A DNA stretch of 64,000 bases from an uncultured Desulfobacter sp. (GTDB lineage: Bacteria > Desulfobacterota > Desulfobacteria > Desulfobacterales > Desulfobacteraceae), in contig NZ_OY762929.1 of assembly GCF_963666675.1 (NCBI RefSeq), positions 4,156,001 through 4,220,000 on the forward strand. Reading direction: 5' to 3'. Below, one piece after another: positions 34,372 to 43,557 of the stretch. A program made the position numbers and the translations under genes. How positions within the stretch are numbered: position 1 is the stretch's first letter; the number at the start of each line of letters is the position of its first letter. The notes under the pieces are model-generated. The model worked only from the letters and a program-made list of their open reading frames with translations. It did no database searches and was not told where the DNA came from.

Positions 34372-35757
34372 CTACCCGTTTAACTTTTCTTCAAAATATC
34401 TGTCCACCAAAGATTCGGCAAGTCCCAGGTAGGTCTGGGGAGAAAGGGCTCCCATACGTGCTTTAACATCATCCGGCACCTTTTCAAGTCCATCCACAAA
34501 CCGGGCCAAATCCTCTTTTTGAATTTTTTTGCCCCGGGTCAGATCCTTGAGCCGCTCATATGGATTATCCTCGCCGTATACCCGCATAACGGTTTGAAAG
34601 GGTTCGGCCAGAAGTTCGGGATTATCGTTTAGGTCTTTTTCAAGCACTTCCTGATTTAAATCCACTTTTGACAGGCCCTTGATGGCATTTTTCACACCAA
34701 TGGTAAAATACCCGAATACCGTACCAAGGCTGCGCAGTACGGTGCTGTCGCTCAAGTCCCTCTGGAAACGGGATTTTTGAAGTTTAACGGACAGATGCTC
34801 CATCATGGAAATCCCAAGGCCCATATTCCCCTCACTGTTTTCAAAATCAATGGGGTTGACTTTATGGGGCATCGTGGATGATCCGGTCTCACCGGCCGCC
34901 ACCCGCTGCTTGAAATATCCGAAGCTGATATATCCCCACATGTCACGGTCAAAATCAATCATGACCGCTGCGGCCCGGACCATGGCATGAAGTACCCTGG
35001 AAAGGCCTGTATTCGGATTGATCTGGGTGGTGAACAAAATGGGTTCAAGACCAAGGGAATCCTGGATAAACCGTTCGGATGCGGCAATCCAGTCAATTTC
35101 CGGAAACGCAAACAGATGGGCATTATAGTTGCCTGTGGCCCCGTTTATTTTCGCCTGGATTTTGGTCGCTTCCAGGACCTTAATTTCCTGGTTCAAGCGC
35201 CAGGCAAAATTAACGAACTCTTTTCCCGGGGTTGTCGGGGTGGCCGGTTGCCCATGGGTGCGGGACATCATTGGAACGCTTTTATAGACCAGGGCTTTTT
35301 TCTCGATCTCCGCCACAAAGGTTTTGAGCAGCTCGACCACGAGATCCTTGCCTTTTTTAAGCATCAGGGCGTATGCCGTGTTGTTGATATCTTCGGACGT
35401 GCATGCAAAGTGAACCCACTCGCGTATGGGCGAAAGTCCGGCAGCGTCCAGTTTTTCCTTGATAAAATATTCAACGGCTTTTACGTCATGATTGGTCCGG
35501 GACTCTATCTCCTTGACCTGGAGCGCATAATCCTCATTGAAGTCTTTTATCAGACCATCCAGACCTGACAGATCCAGGTCCTGCTCAGCACCTATAACTT
35601 CATGGACCTTTAAGTCCGTGATCAAAAATTTCAGCCATTTAAGTTCAACGTGAATCCGATGGTGAATCAGTCCGGACTCACTGAAAATATTTGCAAGCAC
35701 GCCGGTAAGACGGGCATAACGACCATCTATGGGTGTGATGGATAAGACCTGTGTCAT
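34372..35757 (-). CDS. purB: Adenylosuccinate lyase
   Basis: A 461-residue cytoplasmic enzyme of purine synthesis that splits SAICAR and adenylosuccinate, releasing fumarate. The ATG at 35757 has GGAGAG eight bases upstream and begins MTQVLSITPIDGRYARLTG, typical of the E. coli-type PurB; a start 13 codons earlier is unlikely. The signature SSTMPHKVNPIDFENSEGN and the catalytic loop region are complete, as is the active-site His segment SRTHGQPATPTTPGKE. Confidence 0.97.
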   Translation of the reverse strand: MTQVLSITPIDGRYARLTGVLANIFSESGLIHHRIHVELKWLKFLITDLKVHEVIGAEQDLDLSGLDGLIKDFNEDYALQVKEIESRTNHDVKAVEYFIKEKLDAAGLSPIREWVHFACTSEDINNTAYALMLKKGKDLVVELLKTFVAEIEKKALVYKSVPMMSRTHGQPATPTTPGKEFVNFAWRLNQEIKVLEATKIQAKINGATGNYNAHLFAFPEIDWIAASERFIQDSLGLEPILFTTQINPNTGLSRVLHAMVRAAAVMIDFDRDMWGYISFGYFKQRVAAGETGSSTMPHKVNPIDFENSEGNMGLGISMMEHLSVKLQKSRFQRDLSDSTVLRSLGTVFGYFTIGVKNAIKGLSKVDLNQEVLEKDLNDNPELLAEPFQTVMRVYGEDNPYERLKDLTRGKKIQKEDLARFVDGLEKVPDDVKARMGALSPQTYLGLAESLVDRYFEEKLNG

Positions 35758-35924
35758 TTTCTCTCCATGATAAATGAATATTTTTTTCTCTAACAAATAA
35801 CAAACTATGGAACAATTAACAATGCCGTAAACCGGGAAACAAGACCCAAGATATTTACACGGTCGCTATAATAGAACCATCATGTTGATTTTGCAATAAA
35901 TTACAATAACCGGGCAACCTGATC

Positions 35925-35954
35925 TTGACAATCCCGAAGCATTTAAAGTATTTT
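35925..35954 (+). promoter_or_regulatory. Probable promoter of the IHF-type gene
   Basis: TTGACA (35925-35930) is followed after 18 bases by TATTTT (35949-35954). The gene starts 65 bases downstream at 36019. Confidence 0.5.
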
Positions 35955-36018
35955 ACGGACCTGTTTTTATTAATCATTCAGATGCGAGCTTTGTGTGCCG
36001 CAGGAGTAAATAGCTATT

Positions 36019-36306
36019 ATGGCACTGACCAAAACTATTATTGCAGAAAAAATACAAAATGAGCTGGACCTGTCAAGAACCGTTGCCTATGATGTCATGG
36101 AAGAGTTCCTTGAAATCATAAAAGAGACTATTTCCAATGGTGAAGACATTATGATTTCAGGTTTCGGCAAATTTTGTGTCAACGAAAAAAAAGCAAGAAA
36201 AGGGCGCAACCCTGCAACCGATGAAGAGATGACACTTCCGGCCAGGCGGGTTGTCACATTTAAATGTTCCGGAAAACTCCGGGATTTAATCAATTCAGAC
36301 AACTAA
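36019..36306 (+). CDS. ihfA: Integration host factor-type DNA-bending protein
   Basis: A 95-residue HU/IHF family protein. MALTKTIIAEKI, the helical dimer core, the beta-arm GRNPATDEEM and ARRVVTFKCSGKLRDLIN favour the IHF-alpha subtype over HU. It binds and bends DNA in nucleoid and promoter complexes. It is followed eight bases later by the Ste24-type protease gene. Confidence 0.88.
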   Translation: MALTKTIIAEKIQNELDLSRTVAYDVMEEFLEIIKETISNGEDIMISGFGKFCVNEKKARKGRNPATDEEMTLPARRVVTFKCSGKLRDLINSDN

Positions 36307-36314
36307 ATAAACCC

Positions 36315-37571
36315 ATGTTTTTATCCGAGCAGACGATCACCACCATTATTCTGATTACCCTCATTGTTGACTTTACAATGAATTATGTGGCTGATCGTCT
36401 GAACATCGGCAGCCTGACCACACATCTGCCCGAAAAATTTTCAGATGTTTATGATAAAGACCGGTATGAGCAGTCCCAGCAGTATCTTAAGGCCACCACC
36501 CGACTGGGCACGATTACCTCAACCATTGATCTTGGTGTCCTTTTAGCGTTCTGGTTTCTGGGCGGATTCGGTGCCCTTGATCAATTTGTCAGGAACACCG
36601 GATGGTCTACCATTGGTTGCGGACTGCTGTTTATCGGGATACTGGCAGGATGCAAATTTATCATCTCCCTGCCCTTTTCCATCTATTCCACCTTTGTCAT
36701 TGAGGAAAAATTCGGTTTCAACAAAACCACGCCCAAAACGTTTATTCTGGATCTGCTGAAATCATTGATTTTATCCATGGCACTGGGTATTCCCCTGCTG
36801 TCGGCCATATTCTGGTTCCTGGAAAGCACAGGGCCTTTGGCCTGGTTGATCTGCTGGGGTGTCACCACGGTGTTCATCCTGGGGGTGCAATACATTGTTC
36901 CCACATGGATCATGCCCTTGTTCAATAAGTTTACCCCCCTTGAAGACGGAGAATTAAAAGACAACCTTTTTGCCTATGCAAAAACCATTGATTTTCCCTT
37001 GACCCAGATTTTTGTCATGGACGGTTCCAAACGCAGCACCAAGTCCAATGCGTTTTTCACAGGGTTTGGGAAAAACAAACGTATTGTGCTGTTTGACACC
37101 CTGATCAATGCCCATACATCAGACGAACTTCTGGGTGTACTTGCCCATGAAATGGGACATTTCAAAAAAAAGCACATCCAGCGGCGTCTTATTTTCGGCA
37201 TTCTCCAGATGGGAGTCGTTTTTTACCTTCTGTCTTTATTCATCACCCAGCAGAGTCTGTTTACGGCATTTCATGTGGCGGCACCGTCCATATATGCAGG
37301 TCTTGTGTTTTTCAGCATTCTTTTTTCTCCGGTTGACCTGGTCATCTCCATTGTCATGCAGTTTTTTTCAAGAAAAGATGAGTATGAAGCAGACCGTTTC
37401 GCCGCATTGACAACCAAAAAACCAACGGCATTGATCACAGCGTTAAAGAAACTCAGTGCCGACAACCTGTCCAACCTGACCCCGCATCCCTTTTATGTGT
37501 TTTTACATTATTCCCATCCGCCACTGGCCCAGCGCGTTGAAGCCATGGAACAGATTCAAGGGCCGGCGTAA
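36315..37571 (+). CDS. M48 family (Ste24/CAAX protease-like) membrane metallopeptidase
   Basis: A 418-residue integral membrane zinc protease. The start at 36315 avoids overlap with ihfA. It has several membrane helices at both ends, an N-terminal extension (TMNYVADRLN, FVIEEKFGFNKTTPKTF) typical of Ste24/M48A, the zinc motif HEMGH in LGVLAHEMGHFKKKH, and the third ligand in SRKDEYEADRFAA. In bacteria it is thought to serve membrane-protein quality control. It is followed two bases later by the phosphodiesterase gene. Confidence 0.92.
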   Translation: MFLSEQTITTIILITLIVDFTMNYVADRLNIGSLTTHLPEKFSDVYDKDRYEQSQQYLKATTRLGTITSTIDLGVLLAFWFLGGFGALDQFVRNTGWSTIGCGLLFIGILAGCKFIISLPFSIYSTFVIEEKFGFNKTTPKTFILDLLKSLILSMALGIPLLSAIFWFLESTGPLAWLICWGVTTVFILGVQYIVPTWIMPLFNKFTPLEDGELKDNLFAYAKTIDFPLTQIFVMDGSKRSTKSNAFFTGFGKNKRIVLFDTLINAHTSDELLGVLAHEMGHFKKKHIQRRLIFGILQMGVVFYLLSLFITQQSLFTAFHVAAPSIYAGLVFFSILFSPVDLVISIVMQFFSRKDEYEADRFAALTTKKPTALITALKKLSADNLSNLTPHPFYVFLHYSHPPLAQRVEAMEQIQGPA

Positions 37572-37573
37572 TC

Positions 37574-38086
37574 ATGGAACGGCTTTTGGTATTTTCCGAT
37601 CTTCACGGCTATCTTTCGGCCTGGCTGGCGGTAAAGGCGCTGGCCGGCCCCGGTGACGCCGTTGCCATTGCAGGGGATCTGTTTGATACAAGGTATGGCA
37701 GCTACAATGACGACGATTTTGCCCCGGAACAGATCCGGTCAACGATCAACGACCTGGATTTTGAACTTTTTTATATTTACGGCAATTGCGATGTGGAAGG
37801 ATTCTGCAAAGGCTTTGCCCACGAACTCTCGTTTAAAGCCTTTGGGAAAAACATTTTCATGCATCACGGGCACAAGGATACCCTGATGATTCCCCGGAGC
37901 ACGGATATCATTATTCAGGGACACACCCACCTGCCTGAACTTGAAAAAACGAAAAATTACATCCATCTCAATCCAGGCTCCATTGCAGTTCCCAGAAACG
38001 GCATGGCCACCTTCGCCGTCATTGACGACACCGGCGTAAGCCTGGTGGCGCTGTCCGGTGAAAAACTGGCATCACTGAAATTTTAG
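37574..38086 (+). CDS. YfcE-type metallophosphodiesterase
   Basis: A 170-residue cytoplasmic phosphoesterase. VFSDLHGY, IAGDLFDTRYGSYNDDDF, IYGNCDVEGF, MHHGHKD and IIQGHTHLPEL carry the metal ligands of the YfcE/MJ0936 family, which hydrolyses phosphodiesters in vitro. Complete and of usual length. It is co-directional with, and nearly abuts, the Ste24-type gene. Confidence 0.9.
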   Translation: MERLLVFSDLHGYLSAWLAVKALAGPGDAVAIAGDLFDTRYGSYNDDDFAPEQIRSTINDLDFELFYIYGNCDVEGFCKGFAHELSFKAFGKNIFMHHGHKDTLMIPRSTDIIIQGHTHLPELEKTKNYIHLNPGSIAVPRNGMATFAVIDDTGVSLVALSGEKLASLKF

Positions 38087-38122
38087 CGTTTATGTCAGCC
38101 GCCCGTATTAAGAACACGATTA

Positions 38123-38776
38123 TTAACGTCTTTTCACCGGTGCAACTGGACTGATCGCTTCCACAGGCCCTCTGTTCCTGTTTTTCAGGTAGCCCACGGC
38201 TCGTGAACGTGCAGGGACCGAATTAAAGTACCACCCATAGTCGGCATGGCTATAGACAGGCCTCTTTCCCGGGGTCTTCCGGGGGACAGCAGCCCCTGCC
38301 CGGTTGCGCTTAACCGCGTTTTGAAACACGGTGTCGAAAGCTGTTTTCCTTGCCCTGCCGGATTTGCCTGCCTGGCAATACGGTCCGGGGCCGGGTGCTT
38401 GCCCGGAGCGGCCCGTTTTTTGAGCGTCGACCTCTCTTTTTTCATTACAGCGTTTTTTTAAGCCGGCAACCAGGGTTGATAAAAAGCCCTGAAACCAATT
38501 GTTACGGCCATGGGATGAGGTGCGATCATGGTTGAACTCCGGAGAATTTTGTCCATCTTCCTGCGCGACAATGGTTTTGGGCAGCAAAGGCAGCAGAAAA
38601 TGAAAGGCTTCATTCACCTGTTTCATTTTTTCTTCGGCGTTTTTTGCCTTTAATGGGTCCGTTGCAAACCTGTCCGGATGCCAGACTTTAGCAAGCCTGC
38701 GAAAGGCTGCGCGGGCATCCGTACGGTCGGCCGCCGGCCCAAGACCTAAAATATTTAGCCCTGTTTGTTTATCCAT
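38123..38776 (-). CDS. J-domain protein with basic C-terminal region
   Basis: A 217-residue protein. The ATG at 38776 puts the J domain at residues 5-60, with the HPD tripeptide at 33-35 (AKVWHPDRF), which stimulates an Hsp70 ATPase. The remainder (about 75-217) is Arg/Lys/Gly-rich and low-complexity, with no zinc-finger or DnaJ C-terminal domain, so it is a specialised or type C co-chaperone. The client is unknown. It is convergent with the YfcE-type gene. Confidence 0.75.
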   Translation of the reverse strand: MDKQTGLNILGLGPAADRTDARAAFRRLAKVWHPDRFATDPLKAKNAEEKMKQVNEAFHFLLPLLPKTIVAQEDGQNSPEFNHDRTSSHGRNNWFQGFLSTLVAGLKKRCNEKREVDAQKTGRSGQAPGPGPYCQAGKSGRARKTAFDTVFQNAVKRNRAGAAVPRKTPGKRPVYSHADYGWYFNSVPARSRAVGYLKNRNRGPVEAISPVAPVKRR

Positions 38777-39006
38777 ACATCCAACCATACCCCGGGGCCC
38801 AATCCCGGTCAAGCATTTCAGGTTTCAGTCAGACCCGCCGGGCAATGGTCTATATTCCAAGCAGATACCTAATTTGAAAAACACAAGCGGGCATGATAAT
38901 ATCCTCGGGCTGTCACAGGGGCACCAGGGAACTTTAAAACCCCATTGTGACAAGTGGATTTCTTAACATTGGTTGATCTGTCTTTGTAAGACCCAAAGGA
39001 GATGAA

Positions 39007-40752
39007 ATGGCATCCTGTGACGCCGGCCCCAAATCTGTCAACACAACGCCTGACCAGAATGCATGGTTCACGGCATTTTTCCTTGAAAACCATATTGACC
39101 CATTTGCCTACCCCATGAAGGTCGGGTCCAGGGAGCAGGTGGAATTTATGGTATATCCGGAAAATGACGAACGGTTCTATCCGTGTTCCGACGCCATGTT
39201 TGCAGCAATCATGTCCCGGAAAAGACCACGGTTTCTGTTAAACCGCTACCGTGAAGTACTTGATAAAATTTTTGATATTATCGAGGCGTTTATCGATTCG
39301 GAATATGACCGGGAGTTTTTGTCCAGCCTGATACGGATAAAATACGATAATGAAATCCAAAGCCGCCTGCTCATCCCCTCCCGGCTTGAAAAGCGGTTGT
39401 ATAAAATTTTCCTGAGCCGAACCCATATCGAAGATCCCTATGAAAACCTGAAAAAAAAGGAAAATGCCAGGGCATACAGATTCATGGTGTCGGAATCCTT
39501 CAAAAAAGCGTTAAACGAAGTGAACGGTGCAACGGAAAACATGAAAGGCTTAACCCTTGACCAGATTAAAACAAAGGTCAATGAGATAGAGTTCACACGG
39601 CGCCTCTCCCTCTTGACGGCCTCGACCCTGTGGCAGGATGAAGATTTCAGGGTCCCTTCAACGTCGGCCATAAAAAAACTGTTAACAGCCAAAGTGACCG
39701 GCAACGGCATGGCACACTTGCTTGAACTGGTGCACACACCAAAATCAAAAATCCTGTGGCTCACCGACGAATCCAAAGATGCGGTTGCGGACATTGCCAT
39801 TGCCCAGTTCCTTGCCAATATGGGGCACGTGGTTATTCTTGCGGTCAAAGAGAAACCGTTTTTTAAAAAAGTCTGCCTCCACGACACCCGCACAGATCCG
39901 GTATTGGCCAAAATCCTGGACCAGGCCCATTTCATCCACGACAAGGCCATCGGCAAAAATAAACTGGTCCAGCGCCTCAAACGAGATGAGCATCTGTATG
40001 TGATATCCGACGGCACCCAGGAGGCACTGAACCTGTTGCTGGTCTCCACCACCTTTTCGCGGGTTTTCAAAGAGGTTGACTGCGTGGTGACCCGGGGTCC
40101 CAAACAAAGGAACCGGATGATCCAGACCCATTTCAAATTTACCAGGGATGTGATCAATATCTGTGCAACCGACAACAGGCTGGACATCGTTTTTAAACCC
40201 AGACACCCTGACTTTATCAACTTCAGCCACACGGATCTCGAAGAAAAGGCCGATAAAATCATCGCTCAAATGAAGCAGGCCAAAAAGAAAAACATGACCG
40301 TCATGTTCTACTCGGGCATCATCGGGTCCATCCCCGGCAAAATTGATGTGGCCAAAAAAATAATGAGCCGGTTTATTGAGCATTTAAAAAACCAGTCGGA
40401 CAATCTTTTTATTATTAACCCGTCGTCATACTATGAGCCGGGCATGGATGCCGATGACCTGATGTACATGTGGGAAATTGTTCAACGAAGCAGATACATT
40501 GATATCTGGCGGTTCCAGACCGCAGAGGACATTGCCCAAAGCTTTGAAATCATGGGGCAGAAAGTTCCGCCGGAGTGGATTGGAAAGGATGCCACCTATT
40601 CCACCGGCTGCACCAAGGAGATGCGCATTGCCCAGGATGTCCAGATAAAAAATCCGGAAATGCAGTTGATGGGACCGTCTGTGGATAAATTCATGCGCCG
40701 GGATGAATATGGCGTGGGCTCCATGTACGATCAACGGTTGGCCGGCATATAA
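39007..40752 (+). CDS. Divergent DUF89/ARMT1-like domain protein
   Basis: A 581-residue cytoplasmic protein. Residues about 225-400 follow the DUF89 (ARMT1-like) pattern: ILWLTDESKDAVADIAIAQF, VVILAVKEKPFFKKVCLHD, then FKEVDCVVTRGPKQRNRM. In the damage-control phosphatases the first element is normally D-N-x-G-E; here it is D-E-S-K-D, so the usual metal site is altered and catalysis is doubtful. The first 220 residues are helical and unassigned; the last 150 include a phosphate-loop-like GIIGSIPGKID. It is 15 bases upstream of gspF and probably co-transcribed with it. Confidence 0.7.
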   Translation: MASCDAGPKSVNTTPDQNAWFTAFFLENHIDPFAYPMKVGSREQVEFMVYPENDERFYPCSDAMFAAIMSRKRPRFLLNRYREVLDKIFDIIEAFIDSEYDREFLSSLIRIKYDNEIQSRLLIPSRLEKRLYKIFLSRTHIEDPYENLKKKENARAYRFMVSESFKKALNEVNGATENMKGLTLDQIKTKVNEIEFTRRLSLLTASTLWQDEDFRVPSTSAIKKLLTAKVTGNGMAHLLELVHTPKSKILWLTDESKDAVADIAIAQFLANMGHVVILAVKEKPFFKKVCLHDTRTDPVLAKILDQAHFIHDKAIGKNKLVQRLKRDEHLYVISDGTQEALNLLLVSTTFSRVFKEVDCVVTRGPKQRNRMIQTHFKFTRDVINICATDNRLDIVFKPRHPDFINFSHTDLEEKADKIIAQMKQAKKKNMTVMFYSGIIGSIPGKIDVAKKIMSRFIEHLKNQSDNLFIINPSSYYEPGMDADDLMYMWEIVQRSRYIDIWRFQTAEDIAQSFEIMGQKVPPEWIGKDATYSTGCTKEMRIAQDVQIKNPEMQLMGPSVDKFMRRDEYGVGSMYDQRLAGI

Positions 40753-40767
40753 AGGATCACATACACT

Positions 40768-42015
40768 ATGGCTGTTTTTGAATACAACGGACTGACGGCT
40801 TCCGGGAGAAAAAAATCAGGTATTCTTGATGCTGAAAGTTCCGATGCCGCCCAGGAGGAGTTGAAACAAAAAGGCATTTTCCCTACATCAATTCTTCGCA
40901 TTGAATCCGGGGCCGGACATATTAAAATAAAAAAAGGGGCGCCCCCCAAAAAAACATTGAATTTGCCGCCCCTGTTTTCTTCGGTAAAATCTTCGGAAAT
41001 TACCATGATCACACGCCAGTTGGCCACGCTCCTGGCCGCGGGATTTCCCTTGCTCAAAGCCCTTGCCACCCTGGTGCCCCAGGCCAGGACCAAGGCATTT
41101 AAACGGGTCCTGTCCAGGGTTAAAGACGCCATTGAAGAGGGAAACAGTTTTGCCGACGCTTTGGCTGCCCACCCCCAGGTTTTTTCTGCGGTATACATCA
41201 ACATGGTCAAAGCCGGGGAAGCCTCGGGCACGTTGGAGGTTGTGCTGGAACGGCTGGCCGATTTCAGCGAAAAACGGGAGGATACAAAAAAGAAAATACA
41301 GGCCTCCCTTGCCTATCCCATACTCATGGCCGTCATTGGTTTTCTTGTACTGATATTTCTTTTAACCTTTATTGTTCCCAATATCACAAAAATATTTACG
41401 GACATGAACCACGACCTGCCCATGCCCACCCAGATACTTCTGGGGATCAGCGGCATCGTAAAAGCATGGTGGTGGCTGATCATCCCTGCACCTTTTTTGG
41501 TTCTTTTATGTCTGTACGCCATCCGCAAAACAGATAAAGGGGGGCGCATTCTGGACCGGCTCATTTTATCCCTGCCGGTTTCCGGCGGCCTGACCCGGCA
41601 GCTTCTCGCATCCCGGTTTTCCAGGACCCTGGGGTCGTTGCTTGACAACGGGGTGCCGCTGTTAACCGCCCTTGGCATTACCAAAACCATATCCGGCAAC
41701 CGGGTGATTGCCGCCCTGATCGAAAAATCGGCCCAGACCGTTGAACAAGGCGGCAGTCTGGGATCTGTTCTGGAAAAAAATGCTGCCTTTCCTGACCTTG
41801 CTGCCCAGATGATCAAGGTAGGAGAAAAGAGCGGTGAGATGGAAAAGATGCTGGAAAAATCGGCCGAACTGTTTGAAAGAAATGTTCAGACAGCCATTAC
41901 AGCCGCCACATCCATCATTGAGCCGCTGATCATCCTTATCATGGGCGTGGTCATCGGGTTTATCGTTCTTGCGGTGTGTCTGCCGATTTTTGAAATCAAC
42001 CAGTTAATGGGTTAA
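40768..42015 (+). CDS. gspF: Type II secretion inner-membrane protein GspF
   Basis: A 415-residue protein with the two tandem T2SSF domains of GspF/PilC: first domain about 80-205 (FTRQLATLL-type start ITMITRQLATLLAAGFPLLK), second about 285-405 (LLASRFSRTLGSLLDNGVPL). Three membrane helices lie near 185, 230 and 390. The remaining gsp genes are 13 kb away on the opposite strand and lack an F, so this is probably the missing subunit, although a second system cannot be excluded. Confidence 0.9.
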   Translation: MAVFEYNGLTASGRKKSGILDAESSDAAQEELKQKGIFPTSILRIESGAGHIKIKKGAPPKKTLNLPPLFSSVKSSEITMITRQLATLLAAGFPLLKALATLVPQARTKAFKRVLSRVKDAIEEGNSFADALAAHPQVFSAVYINMVKAGEASGTLEVVLERLADFSEKREDTKKKIQASLAYPILMAVIGFLVLIFLLTFIVPNITKIFTDMNHDLPMPTQILLGISGIVKAWWWLIIPAPFLVLLCLYAIRKTDKGGRILDRLILSLPVSGGLTRQLLASRFSRTLGSLLDNGVPLLTALGITKTISGNRVIAALIEKSAQTVEQGGSLGSVLEKNAAFPDLAAQMIKVGEKSGEMEKMLEKSAELFERNVQTAITAATSIIEPLIILIMGVVIGFIVLAVCLPIFEINQLMG

Positions 42016-42040
42016 GACCGGACATATTCAAAATTAAAAT

Positions 42041-42070
42041 ATGCACAAATGAACCTTACCATTTGTGCAT
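42041..42070. terminator. Bidirectional terminator between gspF and the LarA homologue
   Basis: ATGCACAAATG and CATTTGTGCAT form an 11-base stem with an eight-base loop, flanked by TTTTC on one side and, on the minus strand, by ATTTTAATTTTG. Confidence 0.75.
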
Positions 42071-42092
42071 TTTCAAGATATTAAACCGGCTT

Positions 42093-43352
42093 TTAATCCA
42101 GTGGCAGGTCCGTTTTTTCAATGGACTCAACCCAGGGCAGCTGCTTTGTTTTTTCCACCAGGGCCTGGCTGATCAGAAAATCGGTGGTGTGCATGGTGTC
42201 TTGTATGATCACAGCCGTCACATCATCCGGCGCAATGGGCCCGATGGTCTGAAACGCCGCCTGAAGCGCTTTTTTCCGGGTGGGCAGACGGACCGGCGTA
42301 AACGCTTTTCTCAGGGACATTGAGGTTAAGGCATTCATGAGCGTGGCCTCGTAATCCATCTCTGCAAAGACCTTCTCGGTGATGATATCCGCATTGCCCA
42401 GGCCGATGGCATTGCCGCAGGTTTTGGCGGACAAGTCCAGAACCACCACCCGTTTGGCATTGAGCACCCCGCTGAAGTCATCTTCCATCAGATCAAAGGT
42501 TCTTCCGGTTACATTGGGATCCATGCCCGACCCGCTGATCTCCTTGCCGATCTGACGCACGGCCAGCACATCCAGTTCATCATAGGGAAGGCAGGGAAAA
42601 TTTTCCTTGGCCGTTTTAAGCAGCAACGGTTCGGTTTCCCGAATTTTGTCTGGGGCAATGACCTGAACATCCATAACCTGGTCATAACGGTCCTCGACCA
42701 CGCCGATACCCAGACAAAGATTGGTGTTTTTGATCACAGCATCGCCCATGTTCAACAGCAGGTTGTAAAATCCGTATTTCAAGGCATTGTTGTGGTAGGC
42801 CAGCGCCCCCTGGTGCTTGCCCATGCCCACCACCATCATTTTATACAGTCCGCTTTCCACATCCCCTTTAAATTTGGTGTGGGGTTTGATCCGGTTGATG
42901 CAGATGCTGTGGTCAGCGGCCAGGGCCTGACCGGAAAAAAAGACCGGCACATCATTGCACACCGTTGCCACCTCTACCGCATCCATAGCCGGCTTGATTT
43001 CAGCATTGCAGCTGTCAGAGGTGACCCCCAGCTTTTCAAGCATCATGGCCTGGCCCTGGGGGGTGGCACTGCCGTGACTGCCCATGGCCGGAACAATGAA
43101 CGGGACTGCGGAGCGTTCGCGGATACACCGGCATATGGTTGCAACAAGGGACGAAATCTGATTTATGCCCCGGCTGCCGACCCCCACGGCAACCGTCTGG
43201 CCGGGCTTTATACCCACCTGATCCAAAGCCTGCACCAGGTCTCTTTCCAACACACCGGCCGGATTTGGCATGGCCCGTGAGGGCGGTTTCAGTCTAACCC
43301 GGTAAAACTGGGGAAACGAAAAATCTTTTTCAATATAGGCAGGATAGCGCAT
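42093..43352 (-). CDS. LarA-type nickel-dependent 2-hydroxyacid racemase homologue
   Basis: A 419-residue protein with the LarA N-terminal (DUF2088) domain at about 20-220 and a C-terminal half of the same family. VGVGSRGINQ, PAMGSHGSATPQGQ, IKPHTKFKGDVESGLYKM and VGMGKHQGA carry conserved His and Lys positions that in LarA hold the nickel-pincer nucleotide. LarA itself interconverts L- and D-lactate; homologues act on other hydroxyacids, so the substrate is open. LarB, LarC and LarE, which make the cofactor, are not in the window. It is divergent from a TAXI-TRAP operon, suggesting a shared substrate. Confidence 0.75.
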   Translation of the reverse strand: MRYPAYIEKDFSFPQFYRVRLKPPSRAMPNPAGVLERDLVQALDQVGIKPGQTVAVGVGSRGINQISSLVATICRCIRERSAVPFIVPAMGSHGSATPQGQAMMLEKLGVTSDSCNAEIKPAMDAVEVATVCNDVPVFFSGQALAADHSICINRIKPHTKFKGDVESGLYKMMVVGMGKHQGALAYHNNALKYGFYNLLLNMGDAVIKNTNLCLGIGVVEDRYDQVMDVQVIAPDKIRETEPLLLKTAKENFPCLPYDELDVLAVRQIGKEISGSGMDPNVTGRTFDLMEDDFSGVLNAKRVVVLDLSAKTCGNAIGLGNADIITEKVFAEMDYEATLMNALTSMSLRKAFTPVRLPTRKKALQAAFQTIGPIAPDDVTAVIIQDTMHTTDFLISQALVEKTKQLPWVESIEKTDLPLD

Positions 43353-43396
43353 GTTAGACCCTTTTTGAAAAACTAACGTTAATTAACAAATAAGCG

Positions 43397-43425
43397 TTGA
43401 CAAAATAACTGACAGGATATTATAC
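43397..43425 (+). promoter_or_regulatory. Promoter of the TRAP operon
   Basis: TTGACA at 43397-43402 with TTATAC at 43420-43425 (17 bases apart), or alternatively TATTAT at 43418-43423. It faces the TAXI receptor gene. Confidence 0.55.
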
Positions 43426-43429
43426 ATCG

Positions 43430-43442
43430 GATGTCAGACATC
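43430..43442. promoter_or_regulatory. Palindromic operator candidate for the GntR regulator
   Basis: GATGTC-A-GACATC is a perfect 13-base palindrome directly downstream of the -10 region. The TGTC-x-GACA core is like sites of FadR/LldR-type GntR regulators, one of which is encoded at 46766. Binding here would block transcription initiation of the transporter operon. Confidence 0.6.
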
Positions 43443-43470
43443 TTATGTAGCAAAAGCAGTACCATAAAAA

Positions 43471-43492
43471 AGGAGGGTCGTAAAGCCCTCCT
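43471..43492 (+). other. Leader hairpin
   Basis: AGGAGGG and CCCTCCT flank an eight-base loop (tcgtaaag) in the leader, 66 bases before the TAXI start codon. There is no T-run after it; it may stabilise the 5' end or hide a Shine-Dalgarno-like sequence. Confidence 0.5.
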
Positions 43493-43557
43493 GATGGGGA
43501 GAGATTTAAGTTAAATTAAAGTAGCGACAACCTTGGAATACCCGAAGGAGTTTTAAC

